Source of the DNA: Bacteroidaceae bacterium
Lineage (GTDB): Bacteria; Bacteroidota; Bacteroidia; Bacteroidales; Bacteroidaceae
Length of the DNA stretch: 56,016 nt
Assembly: GCA_017445145.1 (NCBI GenBank)
Contig: JAFSVI010000061.1
Span: 1 to 56,016 of the forward strand
Direction of reading: 5' to 3'
Numbering within the stretch: position 1 is the first letter of the stretch; each line of letters opens with the position of its first letter. Positions 24,963 to 37,915 of this stretch are shown one piece after another. The position numbers and the translations under genes were made by a program. The notes below the pieces were generated by a model. That model was not told the origin of the DNA, made no database searches, and saw only the letters and a program-made list of their open reading frames with translations.

Positions 24963-27368
24963 TTACAGTCCCTTGAAGAGACTGCTCTTCACGTAGATGC
25001 GGTAGTGGCGTATGCTCTCGGGAGCTCCGGCTTCGACACGCGGCAGGTACTGCAGTCCGGTAAAGGTCTGGTCCTGTCCGAGGTCTATGACGAGCTGGTG
25101 GGGGAACTTCACGCCACGGTTGGTTGACCAGTAGGTGCTCTCTTGCAGGTCGAAGATCTTGTCGGCGGTCTTGTTGCCGCTCACGATGTCCTCGTCGTCG
25201 CAGTAGGCCACTTGCCATGGTTCGCGCGAGAGGCGTGTGCCGTCGGCGCCGAGCATATACCATTCGGCGATGCATGCGTACTCGCGGTCGTTGTGGCTGT
25301 CGAGGGCTTCGATGCACACGTAGCGGCCGCTGACGGGAGCGTCGAACTTCACCTCCTGCCAGCCGTTGCCGGGCTTGAACTCGCCTTCGAGGACGGGTGT
25401 CTCGCCGCTGAGGTCTATGGTCTGCCCTTCCAGACGGTGTGTCTGCGGGCGGTCGAGGTTCAGGCGGTCGATAATGGGCTTCTCGAGGCCTTCGATGGTG
25501 CGCTCACCGCGCGGACCCATCACGTCGAGTACGATGACTTCGTTCTGTCCCTTCTTGAGCCAGCAACCCGGTACGTAGAGCGTCTGCTGCGGACCGATAT
25601 ACCAGTGGCGGCCGATGGCGTGACCGTTGACATATACCTGACCCTTGCCCCAGTTCTCGAGGTTCAGGAAGGTGTCGCCCACCTTCTTCAGCGTGAAGGT
25701 GCCACGGTAGTAGCCTATGCCCTTGGGGGCGAGTGCGCTGGCATCGGTGCGCTCGTCGGCGGGTGCTGCCATGGCGCGGAAGGCGGTGTTGTAGTCGTCC
25801 TGGATGCGTATCTTTGTCCACTGGCGCGGCTTCCATGTTGTCTCGGCGTTATCGACTTCGGCGGTGATGGCCACGTCGGCCACGATGCCCTTGAAGTCCT
25901 TGATGGCGCGACCGAAGTTGATGCGGCCCATGCCCTCTACGATGATTGTGAGTTCCTGTCCTTTCTTCACGGCGGGCAGCTTCAGTGTCTGCTCGTGCTT
26001 GACGCGATCGACTTTGCCAATGAACTCACCGTCGATGAACACCTGTGCGTAGTCGTGGGCGTCGAGCTTGAGGATGCTCTGCACGGGGATCTCGGGCAGC
26101 TTTGTGGTGTATATCATGGTACCCCATCCGAAGTCCATCTCCTCGAAGGTCTTCAGGCCACCTTCCTTGGCGATGCTGTCGCAGCCGTAGATGAGGGGCT
26201 TGTACTCCTTCAGCTCGAACTTAGGAATGGCAATCGTCGGGTATTCCTTGGGTACGGCAGGGAGCTTCTTGCTGCCTGCCCACTTGCCTGTTACGGGGTC
26301 CCAGTTGCCGCTGTATTTTTCCATCGCCTTGCGCAGCACCCAGTATTTGTCGGTGGTCTGACCGGCCTCGTTGATGGGTGCGTCGTAGTCATAGCTGGTG
26401 ACGTCGGGAGCGAAGCCGGGGCTGTTGGCACCTGCCCAGTGGCCCCAGTTGGTGCCGCCGTGGGTCATGTAGAGGGAGAACGAGATGCCGCGGTCGAGCA
26501 TCTGCGAGATACCATCGACCATGGCCTCGGCGCCGCGCGTCTCGTGGCGGCCGCCCCATTTGTCGAACCATCCGCTCCAGAACTCGGAGCACATCTTCGG
26601 CGAGTTGGGACGCAGCTCGCCTAAGCGCTTGAACTCGTTGTCGATGTTGGCGCCAGTTCCGAAGTTCATCGTCCACGTCAGGTCGTCGAGGCCGTTCTTG
26701 GTGAAGTTGGAGCTCCAGTCGCACTGGAACAGCTCTACCTTGTCGAAGCCGCTCTTGCGGATGATGTCACGCACGGCGCTGATGTAGGGTTTGTCCTCGC
26801 CATAGCTGCCGTACTCATTCTCCACCTGCACCATGATGATGGGGCCGCCTTTCTCGATGGTGAGGTCACCGAGCTGCTCGCCCACCTTCTTCTCGAAGAT
26901 CTCGAGGCGCTCCATGAAGTAGGGGTCTTGTTCGCGCAGGCGTATGTGCTTCTTCTTGAGCAGCCACCAGGGCAGACCGCCCATCTCCCACTCGGCGCAG
27001 ACGTAGGGTCCGGGGCGCACGATGACCCACATGCCGTTGGCCTGTGCGAGCTTCACGAAGGCGCGGATGTCGTTGTTGCCGGTGAAGTCAAACTGGCCCT
27101 CGCGTTGCTCGTGGCTGTTCCAGAAGATGTAGATGCAGAGGGTGTTCATGCCTAAGGCCTTGCACATCTTGATGCGCTGGTCCCAGTACTCGCGGGGGAT
27201 GCGGGGATAGTGGACCTCGGCGGCCTTCACGACGAAGGGCTTGTCGTTGAGGAGGAATGTCTTTTCGCCTACGCGGAAGCTGCCGGGCTTCGTGGCGGCG
27301 CTGGCTGCAACGGTGCTGCAGCACAGGGAACTGGCGGCGAGGGCCAGCGTGAGGAGTATGTGTTTCAT
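24963..27368 (-). CDS. Beta-galactosidase, glycoside hydrolase family 35
   Basis: 801 aa with signal peptide (about 1-25). The GH35 TIM barrel starts with EVHYPRIPREYW and RPGPYVCAEWEMGGLPWWL. The acid/base is E185 in VQVENEYGSYG and the nucleophile E262 in CSEFWSGWFDKWGG. Beta-jelly-roll domains follow, with a C-terminal F5/8-type discoidin-like module (about 665-800, YVCIEALDSHND and QYLPR). It should release terminal beta-galactose from exported or periplasmic substrates. It is the last gene of an otherwise housekeeping operon, 11 bases after the helicase gene and just before a strong terminator. Confidence 0.93.
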   Translation of the reverse strand: MKHILLTLALAASSLCCSTVAASAATKPGSFRVGEKTFLLNDKPFVVKAAEVHYPRIPREYWDQRIKMCKALGMNTLCIYIFWNSHEQREGQFDFTGNNDIRAFVKLAQANGMWVIVRPGPYVCAEWEMGGLPWWLLKKKHIRLREQDPYFMERLEIFEKKVGEQLGDLTIEKGGPIIMVQVENEYGSYGEDKPYISAVRDIIRKSGFDKVELFQCDWSSNFTKNGLDDLTWTMNFGTGANIDNEFKRLGELRPNSPKMCSEFWSGWFDKWGGRHETRGAEAMVDGISQMLDRGISFSLYMTHGGTNWGHWAGANSPGFAPDVTSYDYDAPINEAGQTTDKYWVLRKAMEKYSGNWDPVTGKWAGSKKLPAVPKEYPTIAIPKFELKEYKPLIYGCDSIAKEGGLKTFEEMDFGWGTMIYTTKLPEIPVQSILKLDAHDYAQVFIDGEFIGKVDRVKHEQTLKLPAVKKGQELTIIVEGMGRINFGRAIKDFKGIVADVAITAEVDNAETTWKPRQWTKIRIQDDYNTAFRAMAAPADERTDASALAPKGIGYYRGTFTLKKVGDTFLNLENWGKGQVYVNGHAIGRHWYIGPQQTLYVPGCWLKKGQNEVIVLDVMGPRGERTIEGLEKPIIDRLNLDRPQTHRLEGQTIDLSGETPVLEGEFKPGNGWQEVKFDAPVSGRYVCIEALDSHNDREYACIAEWYMLGADGTRLSREPWQVAYCDDEDIVSGNKTADKIFDLQESTYWSTNRGVKFPHQLVIDLGQDQTFTGLQYLPRVEAGAPESIRHYRIYVKSSLFKGL

Positions 27369-27379
27369 GTAGTGGTATT

Positions 27380-29020
<1,641 letters not shown>

Positions 29021-29034
29021 GTGCGTGGGTTGTG

Positions 29035-30150
29035 TTATCTTAATGATTTGCGATAGAGCATGGCGGCCACGATGGCGAACACCATGTTGGGGAACCAAGC
29101 CGCGATGGGCGGTGGCCAGTCGCTGTTGATGGCGAATGTCGAGGAGAGCGTCTGCAGCATGATGTAGATGGCCGAGAGCGCCAGCCCCAGGCCGAGGCTT
29201 CCGCCCATGCCTCCCTTACGTTTTCGGAACGACAGCGACAGCCCTATGGCCGAGAGTATGAATGCTGCAAAGGGGTCGGCAAAGCGTTTGTGGTACTCCA
29301 CCTCATACACCTTGACATTGCCGGAGCCGCGCAGGCGCTGCCGTTCGATGTAGTCGAGCAGCTCGCTGTTGGTGAGTGTCTGCTGGTAGTTCTGCGTCAT
29401 GAGGAAGTCCTTGGGTTCCATGATGATGACGGAGTCGATGGACGTGTGGGTGGTGATTTCCTCGCGCAGTCCTGCCAGCGTGCGTATCTTCACCTGCAGC
29501 AGCTTCCAGTGGTAGCGCTCGTCAGCGAGGGTGTCGTAGATGATGCTTTGTGCTGTGAGGTGGCTCACGAGGCTTTTGTTCTGGAACTTGTCGAGGGTGA
29601 AGCGCTCGCCGCGCTTGCGTTGTCCGTCGAAGAAGTCGATGTAGGCTATGACGCCGGTATCTACCTGCAGCTGCACGTGTTCGGCCACCTGTGGTTTGCG
29701 CCGGCTCTTGTAGCGCGCCTCGAAGTCGATGCGGCTCACGGAGCCTCGCGGTATGACGTCGCTGCCCAGCCAGAAGCTCAGTGCGGCAATGACCAGTGCC
29801 GACACCATGTATGGGCGCATGAGTCGAGCGAAGCTCATGCCGCTCGACATCATGGCGATGATCTCGGAGTTGTCGGCGAGCTTCGAGGTGAAGAAGATGA
29901 CGGAGATGAACACGAAGAGCGCCGAGAAGAGGTTGCTGTAGAAGGGGATGAAGTTGGCGTAGTACTCGGCGAGCTTGAGCACCGGCGCGTGGTTCATGGT
30001 GAACTTGTCGGAGTGTTCGGAGAAGTCGAACACCACGGCGATGCTGATGATGAGTATGATGCTGAAGAAGTACGTCCCGAGGAACTTGCCAATGATGTAG
30101 CGGTCGAGACGTGAGAAAAGGTTGCGGCGTAGGTAGCGTATGACGTTCAC
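29035..30150 (-). CDS. LptF/LptG family permease (lipopolysaccharide export)
   Basis: 371 aa. The N-terminus LDRYIIGKFLGTYFFSIILI begins a first span, with more spans near 60-130 and three at the C-terminus, flanking a periplasmic jellyroll domain (about 135-270): the YjgP/YjgQ topology. With LptB and a partner permease it would extract LPS from the inner membrane. The start codon is GTG at 30150, 10 bases after tgt; no earlier or better ATG exists. The usual two-permease arrangement is not seen here, so whether it is LptF or LptG is left open. Confidence 0.88.
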   Translation of the reverse strand: MNVIRYLRRNLFSRLDRYIIGKFLGTYFFSIILIISIAVVFDFSEHSDKFTMNHAPVLKLAEYYANFIPFYSNLFSALFVFISVIFFTSKLADNSEIIAMMSSGMSFARLMRPYMVSALVIAALSFWLGSDVIPRGSVSRIDFEARYKSRRKPQVAEHVQLQVDTGVIAYIDFFDGQRKRGERFTLDKFQNKSLVSHLTAQSIIYDTLADERYHWKLLQVKIRTLAGLREEITTHTSIDSVIIMEPKDFLMTQNYQQTLTNSELLDYIERQRLRGSGNVKVYEVEYHKRFADPFAAFILSAIGLSLSFRKRKGGMGGSLGLGLALSAIYIMLQTLSSTFAINSDWPPPIAAWFPNMVFAIVAAMLYRKSLR

Positions 30151-30160
30151 GGCGTGTGGG

Positions 30161-31291
30161 TCAGAGGCGTTGTGAGAGTTTTGGCACTATGGCATCCTTC
30201 CACTGGCGGAAGTCGCCGTCGATGATGTGCTGGCGTGCGTCGCGCACCAGTCGCAGGTAGAACGCCAGGTTGTGGATGGTGCCGAGTTGCAGTGCGAGCA
30301 GCTCCTGTGCCTTGTACAGGTGGTGGAGGTATGCCCGTGTGTAGGTGGTGTCGATGGGCGATGCGCCGTCGGGGTCGATGGGCGTGAAGTCGGTGGCCCA
30401 CTTGGCGTTGCGCATGTTGAGCGTACCCTCGTAGGTGAAGAGCATGGCGTTGCGCCCGTTGCGCGATGGCATGACGCAGTCGAACATATCCACGCCCAGG
30501 CCAATGGCTTCGAGGATGTTGGCCGGGGTGCCCACGCCCATGAGGTAGCGCGGGCGGTCGCGGGGCAGGATGCCGTTGACGAGTTCTATCATCTCATACA
30601 TGACCTCGGTGGGTTCGCCCACGGCGAGGCCGCCGATGGCGTTGCCCTCGGCCTGCTTCTCGGCCACATACTCGGCGCTCTGGCGTCTGAGGTCGCGGTA
30701 TGTGCATCCCTGCACGATGGGGAATAGTGCCTGGTGGTAGCCGTAGCGCGGCTGTGTCTCGCGGTAGCGTTGCAGGCATCTGTCGAGCCAGTTGTGGGTG
30801 AGCTGGAGGCTCTGCTTCGAGTATTCGTAGGAGGCGGTGCCTGGCGGGCATTCGTCGAAGGCCATGATGATGTCTGCGCCGATGCTTCGCTCGATGTCTA
30901 TGACGCGCTCGGGCGAGAAGAAGTGCTTGGAGCCGTCGATGTGGCTGCGGAACTCGCAGCCCTCGGGCCTGAGCTTGCGTATGCCTGTGAGCGAGAACAC
31001 CTGGAAGCCGCCACTGTCGGTGAGCATGGGCCGTGGGAAGCCGTTGAAGCGGTGCAGTCCTCCGGCGGCTTCGAGCACGGTTGTTCCGGGCCGTAGGTAC
31101 AGGTGGTATGTGTTGCCGAGTATGATCTCGGCGTTGATGTCGTCGAGCAGGTCGCGCTGCTGTATGCCCTTGACGCTGCCCACGGTGCCCACGGGCATGA
31201 AGATGGGCGTGTGTATGTCGCCGTGGTCGGTGTGTATGACTCCGGCGCGCGCCGCCGACATCGGGTCGGTATGTTGCAGGTTGAAGAACAA
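30161..31291 (-). CDS. tgt: tRNA-guanine(34) transglycosylase
   Basis: 376 aa, normal length. It exchanges guanine-34 for preQ1 in GUN-anticodon tRNAs. The catalytic aspartates are present: D92 in LTDSGGFQVFSL and the nucleophile D271 in VDMFDCVMPSRNGR. The region that usually holds the zinc ligands CxCxxC (here about 304-320, PIDPDGASPIDTTYTRAYL) has no cysteines, while the histidine at 340 in TIHNLAFYL is kept. So the structural zinc site looks altered; this may be a lineage trait. It is the second gene of the lon operon, 48 bases after lon. Confidence 0.93.
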   Translation of the reverse strand: MFFNLQHTDPMSAARAGVIHTDHGDIHTPIFMPVGTVGSVKGIQQRDLLDDINAEIILGNTYHLYLRPGTTVLEAAGGLHRFNGFPRPMLTDSGGFQVFSLTGIRKLRPEGCEFRSHIDGSKHFFSPERVIDIERSIGADIIMAFDECPPGTASYEYSKQSLQLTHNWLDRCLQRYRETQPRYGYHQALFPIVQGCTYRDLRRQSAEYVAEKQAEGNAIGGLAVGEPTEVMYEMIELVNGILPRDRPRYLMGVGTPANILEAIGLGVDMFDCVMPSRNGRNAMLFTYEGTLNMRNAKWATDFTPIDPDGASPIDTTYTRAYLHHLYKAQELLALQLGTIHNLAFYLRLVRDARQHIIDGDFRQWKDAIVPKLSQRL

Positions 31292-31339
31292 GGGTTGAAG
31301 GGTGTTGTCGGTGAGGGTGGTGTGAGCTTGGTGTGTGGT

Positions 31340-33805
<2,466 letters not shown>

Positions 33806-33861
33806 TAATGGGACCTTACGTTGTTTGGCAAAGGCGATGGTGCCTTTCCCCTATTGGGGCG

Positions 33862-33892
33862 CAAAGGTACGACATTTTGTCGGCTTTGCCAA
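33862..33892 (-). promoter_or_regulatory. Promoter of the lon operon
   Basis: Minus strand TTG (33892-33890), 20-bp spacer, TACCTTTG (33869-33862). The leader before the lon ATG is about 50 bases. Confidence 0.75.
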
Positions 33893-33920
33893 GTCAGCGC
33901 CGTTAATTTAATGTTTTTTG

Positions 33921-36900
33921 TTATCTGGGGAGCAGGAATTGCAGTATGGCCTTCCACAGGCGCGTGCGCACGTCGCTGTCTGTCACGGCCTCTATGGGGA
34001 AGCCCAGCGTCAGTGTGCGGTAGGTGTTGCCCTGGTATGCCACGGCGGCGCTCTGGCTCGTCGGCGCGTAGGTCATGGCGCAGAAGGCGTCGGGTGTGGC
34101 TCCTTGCGGCGTGGATGGTGCTGGAGCGAGGCAGTCGGCGGTGCGCACGCAGTAAATGTCCTCGTTGGGCGTGCTTGGCAGCTGCGGCTGCAGGCCCATG
34201 CCCTCGATGGCCGTGAGGCTCTCGGTGGCCACGGTGCCGGCGTACTCATAGCGCAGCACCTGGCGCGTGAAGAGGCGCTCGTCGGCGCTGAGCATGTCGG
34301 TGGCCACGTAGGCGCCGCTGAGCATCACGCTGCCGCCGTTGCGGGTGTACTCGGCCAGCGCGGAGCGCAGCGGCTCGGTGAAGAGCTTGGCCTGGCGCAG
34401 GCTGTAGCCGTCGGCGCGCTGCGCCCCGGCGGCGATGTCCATGAGGACGTAGGGCCGGCTGTCGAAGCTCCCTGTGGCCAAGGCGGCGGCGGTACACGAG
34501 GATATGTTGGCGCGTCCCTGTGTGGCGCGGACGATGTCGGCGGCATGGCGCGAGGCCCAGTCCAAGGTGTTGCCGGCCACGAAGATGCCTTCAAGCTCCG
34601 AGCCGCTGTAGCCCAGGGCGCCAAAGCCCTCGCGTGCCGCCGTGGTGGACCTGAAGAACTGCTGCCTGCCGCAGAAGGCGGGCATGCTGCCCAGCGGCAC
34701 GCCGGCGTCGAGGTTCATGTCGAAGCCCGTGGCGGTGTCGCCCCTCACGACCTGTGGCGCCGCGAGGCGGTCGAAGGCATCCACGACGAGTATGGCCGGT
34801 GCGCGCCGCTCGGCGGCGAGGTATGCACACACCTCCTGCGACGGCATGCTCTGTCCGCCGGCATTGGCCGCCGTGACGCGGAAGCGGTGGACGACGCCGC
34901 GCGGCGCGCCGTCGATGCGCAGTGTGGTGTGTGTGGTTGTGGTGCCGTTGTCGAAGCCGCCGTCGCCGGCGGCGTGATAGACGACATACTCCGTGGCTTT
35001 GGCCGTGGGTTCCAGCGGGTCGGCGGTGGGTTGCCAGGAGAGGTATATGCTGGCGTCGCCGTCGTTGCGCGTGGTGGCGCGTGCCATGAGGGCCGTCACC
35101 GGCAGCGGCTGCACCACGGGGTGTGCGTCGCCGTGGGCGGCGTGGATGTATCGCAGTGTGGCCTTGTAGATGGCGCGTGCCACGGTGAACTTGAACAGCG
35201 GGTCGTGGGCGCGGCACATGTCGGTGAAGTTCTGGTGCGAGAGCATCTCGACGATGGCCGCCGGCACCTCGGGCTCGCGCGTCTCGCTGTAGTTGCGGTC
35301 CCATAGCGAGCGCCGTGTCCAGCTGCCGCAGGTGGCGCTGATGTCGGCGTTGAGCTGGGTGAGTATGGCGTCGGCCAGGTCGCGGCTGGCCAGGCGCGAC
35401 ATGCCGGCACGCAGGCGTCCCTCGTTGTGGTCGGTGGTGTAGATGGCCAGCGAGCCTATGGCGCTGGAGTCGGCGGTGATGCCGGCGTCGGTGTGCAGCG
35501 CCAGGCTCAGCTCTATGGGCACGTGGAGGCCGGAGTCCTGAGGCACGTAGGCGGAGCCTCCGGCCAGGTAGTTGGTCATGTAGGAGCGCACGTTGATGTC
35601 CTCGGCATAGTCGTTGATGCCGCCCTTGCCGGCAAAGATGCTGGGGCTCATGCCGGCCCACTGTGCGGCGTAGCGCGCCCCTTCGAGGCATCGCGGCAGC
35701 CCGCTGGTGGCGACGTTGGTGCTGTCGCCCCGGGCTATGTTGCCCATGCCGCCGCCAAAGCGCACGCCGTCGGCGGTGACGTGGCCCCGGTAGTTGCTGT
35801 GGTTGGTGAGCTGCACGTAGTTGTGGGCGGGGTCGCCGGCGGCAAAGTCGAAGGTGCCGAGATAGACCCACGTGGCGCCGCCCATCTGCTGGTTGACGCG
35901 GAAGCGCGTGGCCACGCCGCGGTGGCAGACGACGTATGTGGCGTCGGGCACGCTCGTGGGCAGCGTGGCGTAGCTCACATAGACGGCGTAGCGCCCGCCG
36001 GCGGGTATGGCGGGTGTCCAGGTGGCTGTGGCGGGCTTGGAGCGCCGGTGTGTGGCCTCGGCCATGCGTGCCGTGCCGTCGAGGAAGGGGTTGTCGAAGT
36101 CGGTGTAAGTCGCCTTGAGGTGTGCGAATCCCGTGCCGCAGGTGGCCCACCGCGCGGCGCCGTTGTGCTCGGTGTAGGTGCCTCCGGCCTCCGGCGTGTC
36201 GTTATCTACGACGGCCTCGCGGCGCTGCCAGTCGCGCTCGCGCGGCGTGAACACCACGGCCCCGGCGTTCTCGAGCATGGGTATGAGCAGTGGCACCACG
36301 AAGGTCTGCGAGAAGAGGTCCTCGTTGGTGCAGTAGAGGCTTGGGCGCTGCCACATCCACTTGGCGTCCTGCTGCGAGTAGTAGCGCCCGTGGCTGGCCC
36401 AGAGGCTTATGTGGCGCCCTTCGAGGCCGTCATCGACGGCGTAGGGGCGGTCCAGCGGCGTCACCCAAGCGTTGCCGCCATGGCCCGTATCGTGCCACTG
36501 GCGCAGCGGCTCGCTCTCGGAGTCCTTGCCCATGGGCACGAGGTCGTCGATGAGCTGGCGGTTGGCGAAGAGCATGATGCGGTAGTCGCGGCACGTGGCG
36601 GGCAGTAGCTGTCGGAGCTGCGCGTAGGCGTCGTCCACCGTCGGACGGGTGATGGGTTGCGAGGCGAAGCTGGCGTTGGTGAAGATGCGCACCACCTCGT
36701 TCTCCTCGTCGATGGCCACGCTCTCCAGGCGGCACACCTCGGCCGGGGCCGTGCATGCCAGGGTGTAGGCCGCGAGCCAGGCCTGCACGTTGGCGTGCAG
36801 CGGGTCGGCCTGTGTCTGAGGCTGTTGGCGGCTGTTGGTGCCGGTGCGCCGTGTCTTGGCGTGGCGGCTGCGTCGCAGTGCTGTGGCTGCCGTGGGTGCG

Positions 36901-37004
36901 TTGGTGGCGTCGCCCCGGGCTGCCGTGGCATAAGAAACAGAAGAGGCTTCTGCTGCGAGCAGAAGCCATAGTGCGAGTATGTGTGTGTGCTTGCCTGGAT
37001 GCAT
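33921..37004 (-). CDS. Secreted amidase-like protein with golvesin-type and FN3 domains
   Basis: 1027 aa with signal peptide (about 1-25). It resembles large Bacteroidota proteins often labelled xanthan lyase or N-acetylmuramoyl-L-alanine amidase. An Amidase_3-like beginning (LWASHGRYYSQ near 206, VFTPRERDWQ near 270) is interrupted by a golvesin-like beta-sandwich (about 305-440, YVSYATLPTSVPDATY, TWVYLGTFDFAAG). The amidase fold then resumes (GINDYAEDINVRSYMTNYL, LSLALHTDAG, near 475-530). A fibronectin type III domain (about 675-760) and a C-terminal alpha/beta domain follow. A peptidoglycan or cell-surface substrate is inferred. It begins one base after the acyltransferase stop, so translation is coupled. 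Confidence 0.65.
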   Translation of the reverse strand: MHPGKHTHILALWLLLAAEASSVSYATAARGDATNAPTAATALRRSRHAKTRRTGTNSRQQPQTQADPLHANVQAWLAAYTLACTAPAEVCRLESVAIDEENEVVRIFTNASFASQPITRPTVDDAYAQLRQLLPATCRDYRIMLFANRQLIDDLVPMGKDSESEPLRQWHDTGHGGNAWVTPLDRPYAVDDGLEGRHISLWASHGRYYSQQDAKWMWQRPSLYCTNEDLFSQTFVVPLLIPMLENAGAVVFTPRERDWQRREAVVDNDTPEAGGTYTEHNGAARWATCGTGFAHLKATYTDFDNPFLDGTARMAEATHRRSKPATATWTPAIPAGGRYAVYVSYATLPTSVPDATYVVCHRGVATRFRVNQQMGGATWVYLGTFDFAAGDPAHNYVQLTNHSNYRGHVTADGVRFGGGMGNIARGDSTNVATSGLPRCLEGARYAAQWAGMSPSIFAGKGGINDYAEDINVRSYMTNYLAGGSAYVPQDSGLHVPIELSLALHTDAGITADSSAIGSLAIYTTDHNEGRLRAGMSRLASRDLADAILTQLNADISATCGSWTRRSLWDRNYSETREPEVPAAIVEMLSHQNFTDMCRAHDPLFKFTVARAIYKATLRYIHAAHGDAHPVVQPLPVTALMARATTRNDGDASIYLSWQPTADPLEPTAKATEYVVYHAAGDGGFDNGTTTTHTTLRIDGAPRGVVHRFRVTAANAGGQSMPSQEVCAYLAAERRAPAILVVDAFDRLAAPQVVRGDTATGFDMNLDAGVPLGSMPAFCGRQQFFRSTTAAREGFGALGYSGSELEGIFVAGNTLDWASRHAADIVRATQGRANISSCTAAALATGSFDSRPYVLMDIAAGAQRADGYSLRQAKLFTEPLRSALAEYTRNGGSVMLSGAYVATDMLSADERLFTRQVLRYEYAGTVATESLTAIEGMGLQPQLPSTPNEDIYCVRTADCLAPAPSTPQGATPDAFCAMTYAPTSQSAAVAYQGNTYRTLTLGFPIEAVTDSDVRTRLWKAILQFLLPR

Positions 37005-37005
37005 G

Positions 37006-37551
37006 TCAGATGATGAAGTTCTGGGGGTGTTTGCCCCGGAAGGGGCGGTAATAGTCTTTGATGGCGGCCATCTGCAGCTCCACGTTGCCGTCGGGCACCA
37101 CGGCCTTCGTGCACACGATGCGCCGGAGGCCATAGTCCAGGCCGTAGAGCAGGATGGGCAGGTGGGCGCCCAGGGCGATGTAGTAGAAGCCCCGCTTCCA
37201 CTCCGCCGTGGGGCGCCGTGTGCCCTCGGGGGTGATGCAGAGCGAGAAGGTGTTGCGCCGCAGGGCCAGCTGTGAGAGCTGCTCTGTCATGCTCGTGTGG
37301 CGGCTGCGCCGCACGGGTATTCCGCCGAGGCGGCGGAAGAGCGGCCCCAATGGCCACCAGAACCACTCCTTCTTCATGAGGAACTCGGCGCGGAAGCCTT
37401 CGGCCCGGCTGAAGAGTATGCCCATGATGAAGTCCCAGTTGCTGGTGTGTGGCGCCAGGGCGATGATGTACTTTGCGGGGCGGTCCACGGTGATTTCCGT
37501 GCGCCACCCCATTAGTCTGTAGAGGATGAGTCGGCAGAGGGCTTGTATCAT
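37006..37551 (-). CDS. 1-acylglycerol-3-phosphate acyltransferase family protein (PlsC-like)
   Basis: 181 aa. The acyltransferase motif H-x4-D is at H35-D40 (HTSNWD) and the glycerophosphate-binding PEGTR at 108-112. It is smaller than E. coli PlsC (245 aa) and belongs to the short Bacteroidota type. It would transfer an acyl chain to a lysophospholipid or related lipid at the inner membrane. The start is the ATG at 37551; the open frame upstream overlaps the small gene and is rejected. It is the second of three genes in a compact operon. Confidence 0.8.
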   Translation of the reverse strand: MIQALCRLILYRLMGWRTEITVDRPAKYIIALAPHTSNWDFIMGILFSRAEGFRAEFLMKKEWFWWPLGPLFRRLGGIPVRRSRHTSMTEQLSQLALRRNTFSLCITPEGTRRPTAEWKRGFYYIALGAHLPILLYGLDYGLRRIVCTKAVVPDGNVELQMAAIKDYYRPFRGKHPQNFII

Positions 37552-37562
37552 CGCGCTGTGGG

Positions 37563-37829
37563 TTAGTGCAGGTGGTAGATGGCGTCGATGATCTCGTTGG
37601 TGCTCACGGCCAGGTCGTCGTGCCACTGGTTGAAGAACCTCTTCACCTGGTGCTTATCGACGTGGCTTAGGCGCGCGTTGTAGTCGTCCTGCAGGAGCAG
37701 GATGCTGCGTGCAATGTTCTCCACGTCGTCCTGGCGTAGGTTCTTGCTGTGCTTGGCGGCTATGCACTCAATCATAAGCTCGGCGGCGACTTCGTGCAGG
37801 GCCTTCTTTAGTTCTCTTCTTTTTGCCAT
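37563..37829 (-). CDS. Conserved small protein of unknown function
   Basis: 88 aa, no signal peptide, mostly helical and charged (MAKRRELKKALHEVAAELMI, then DDVENIARSILLLQDDYNAR, KRFFNQWHDDL). I do not recognise a named family, though such short proteins are common in Bacteroidales. It has its own consensus promoter and is 11 bases upstream of the acyltransferase gene, so it leads the operon. Confidence 0.7.
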   Translation of the reverse strand: MAKRRELKKALHEVAAELMIECIAAKHSKNLRQDDVENIARSILLLQDDYNARLSHVDKHQVKRFFNQWHDDLAVSTNEIIDAIYHLH

Positions 37830-37855
37830 GGTGGTGTCTCCTTTGAAATTCGGTG

Positions 37856-37886
37856 CTAAGGTAGTGGTTTCCAGCCAAACGGCAAA
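37856..37886 (-). promoter_or_regulatory. Promoter of the small-protein/acyltransferase/amidase operon
   Basis: Minus strand TTTG (37886-37883), 19-bp spacer, TACCTTAG (37863-37856), one mismatch to TAnnTTTG. Confidence 0.65.
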
Positions 37887-37915
37887 ATGTTTTCACATTT
37901 TTTATGTATAAAGGC

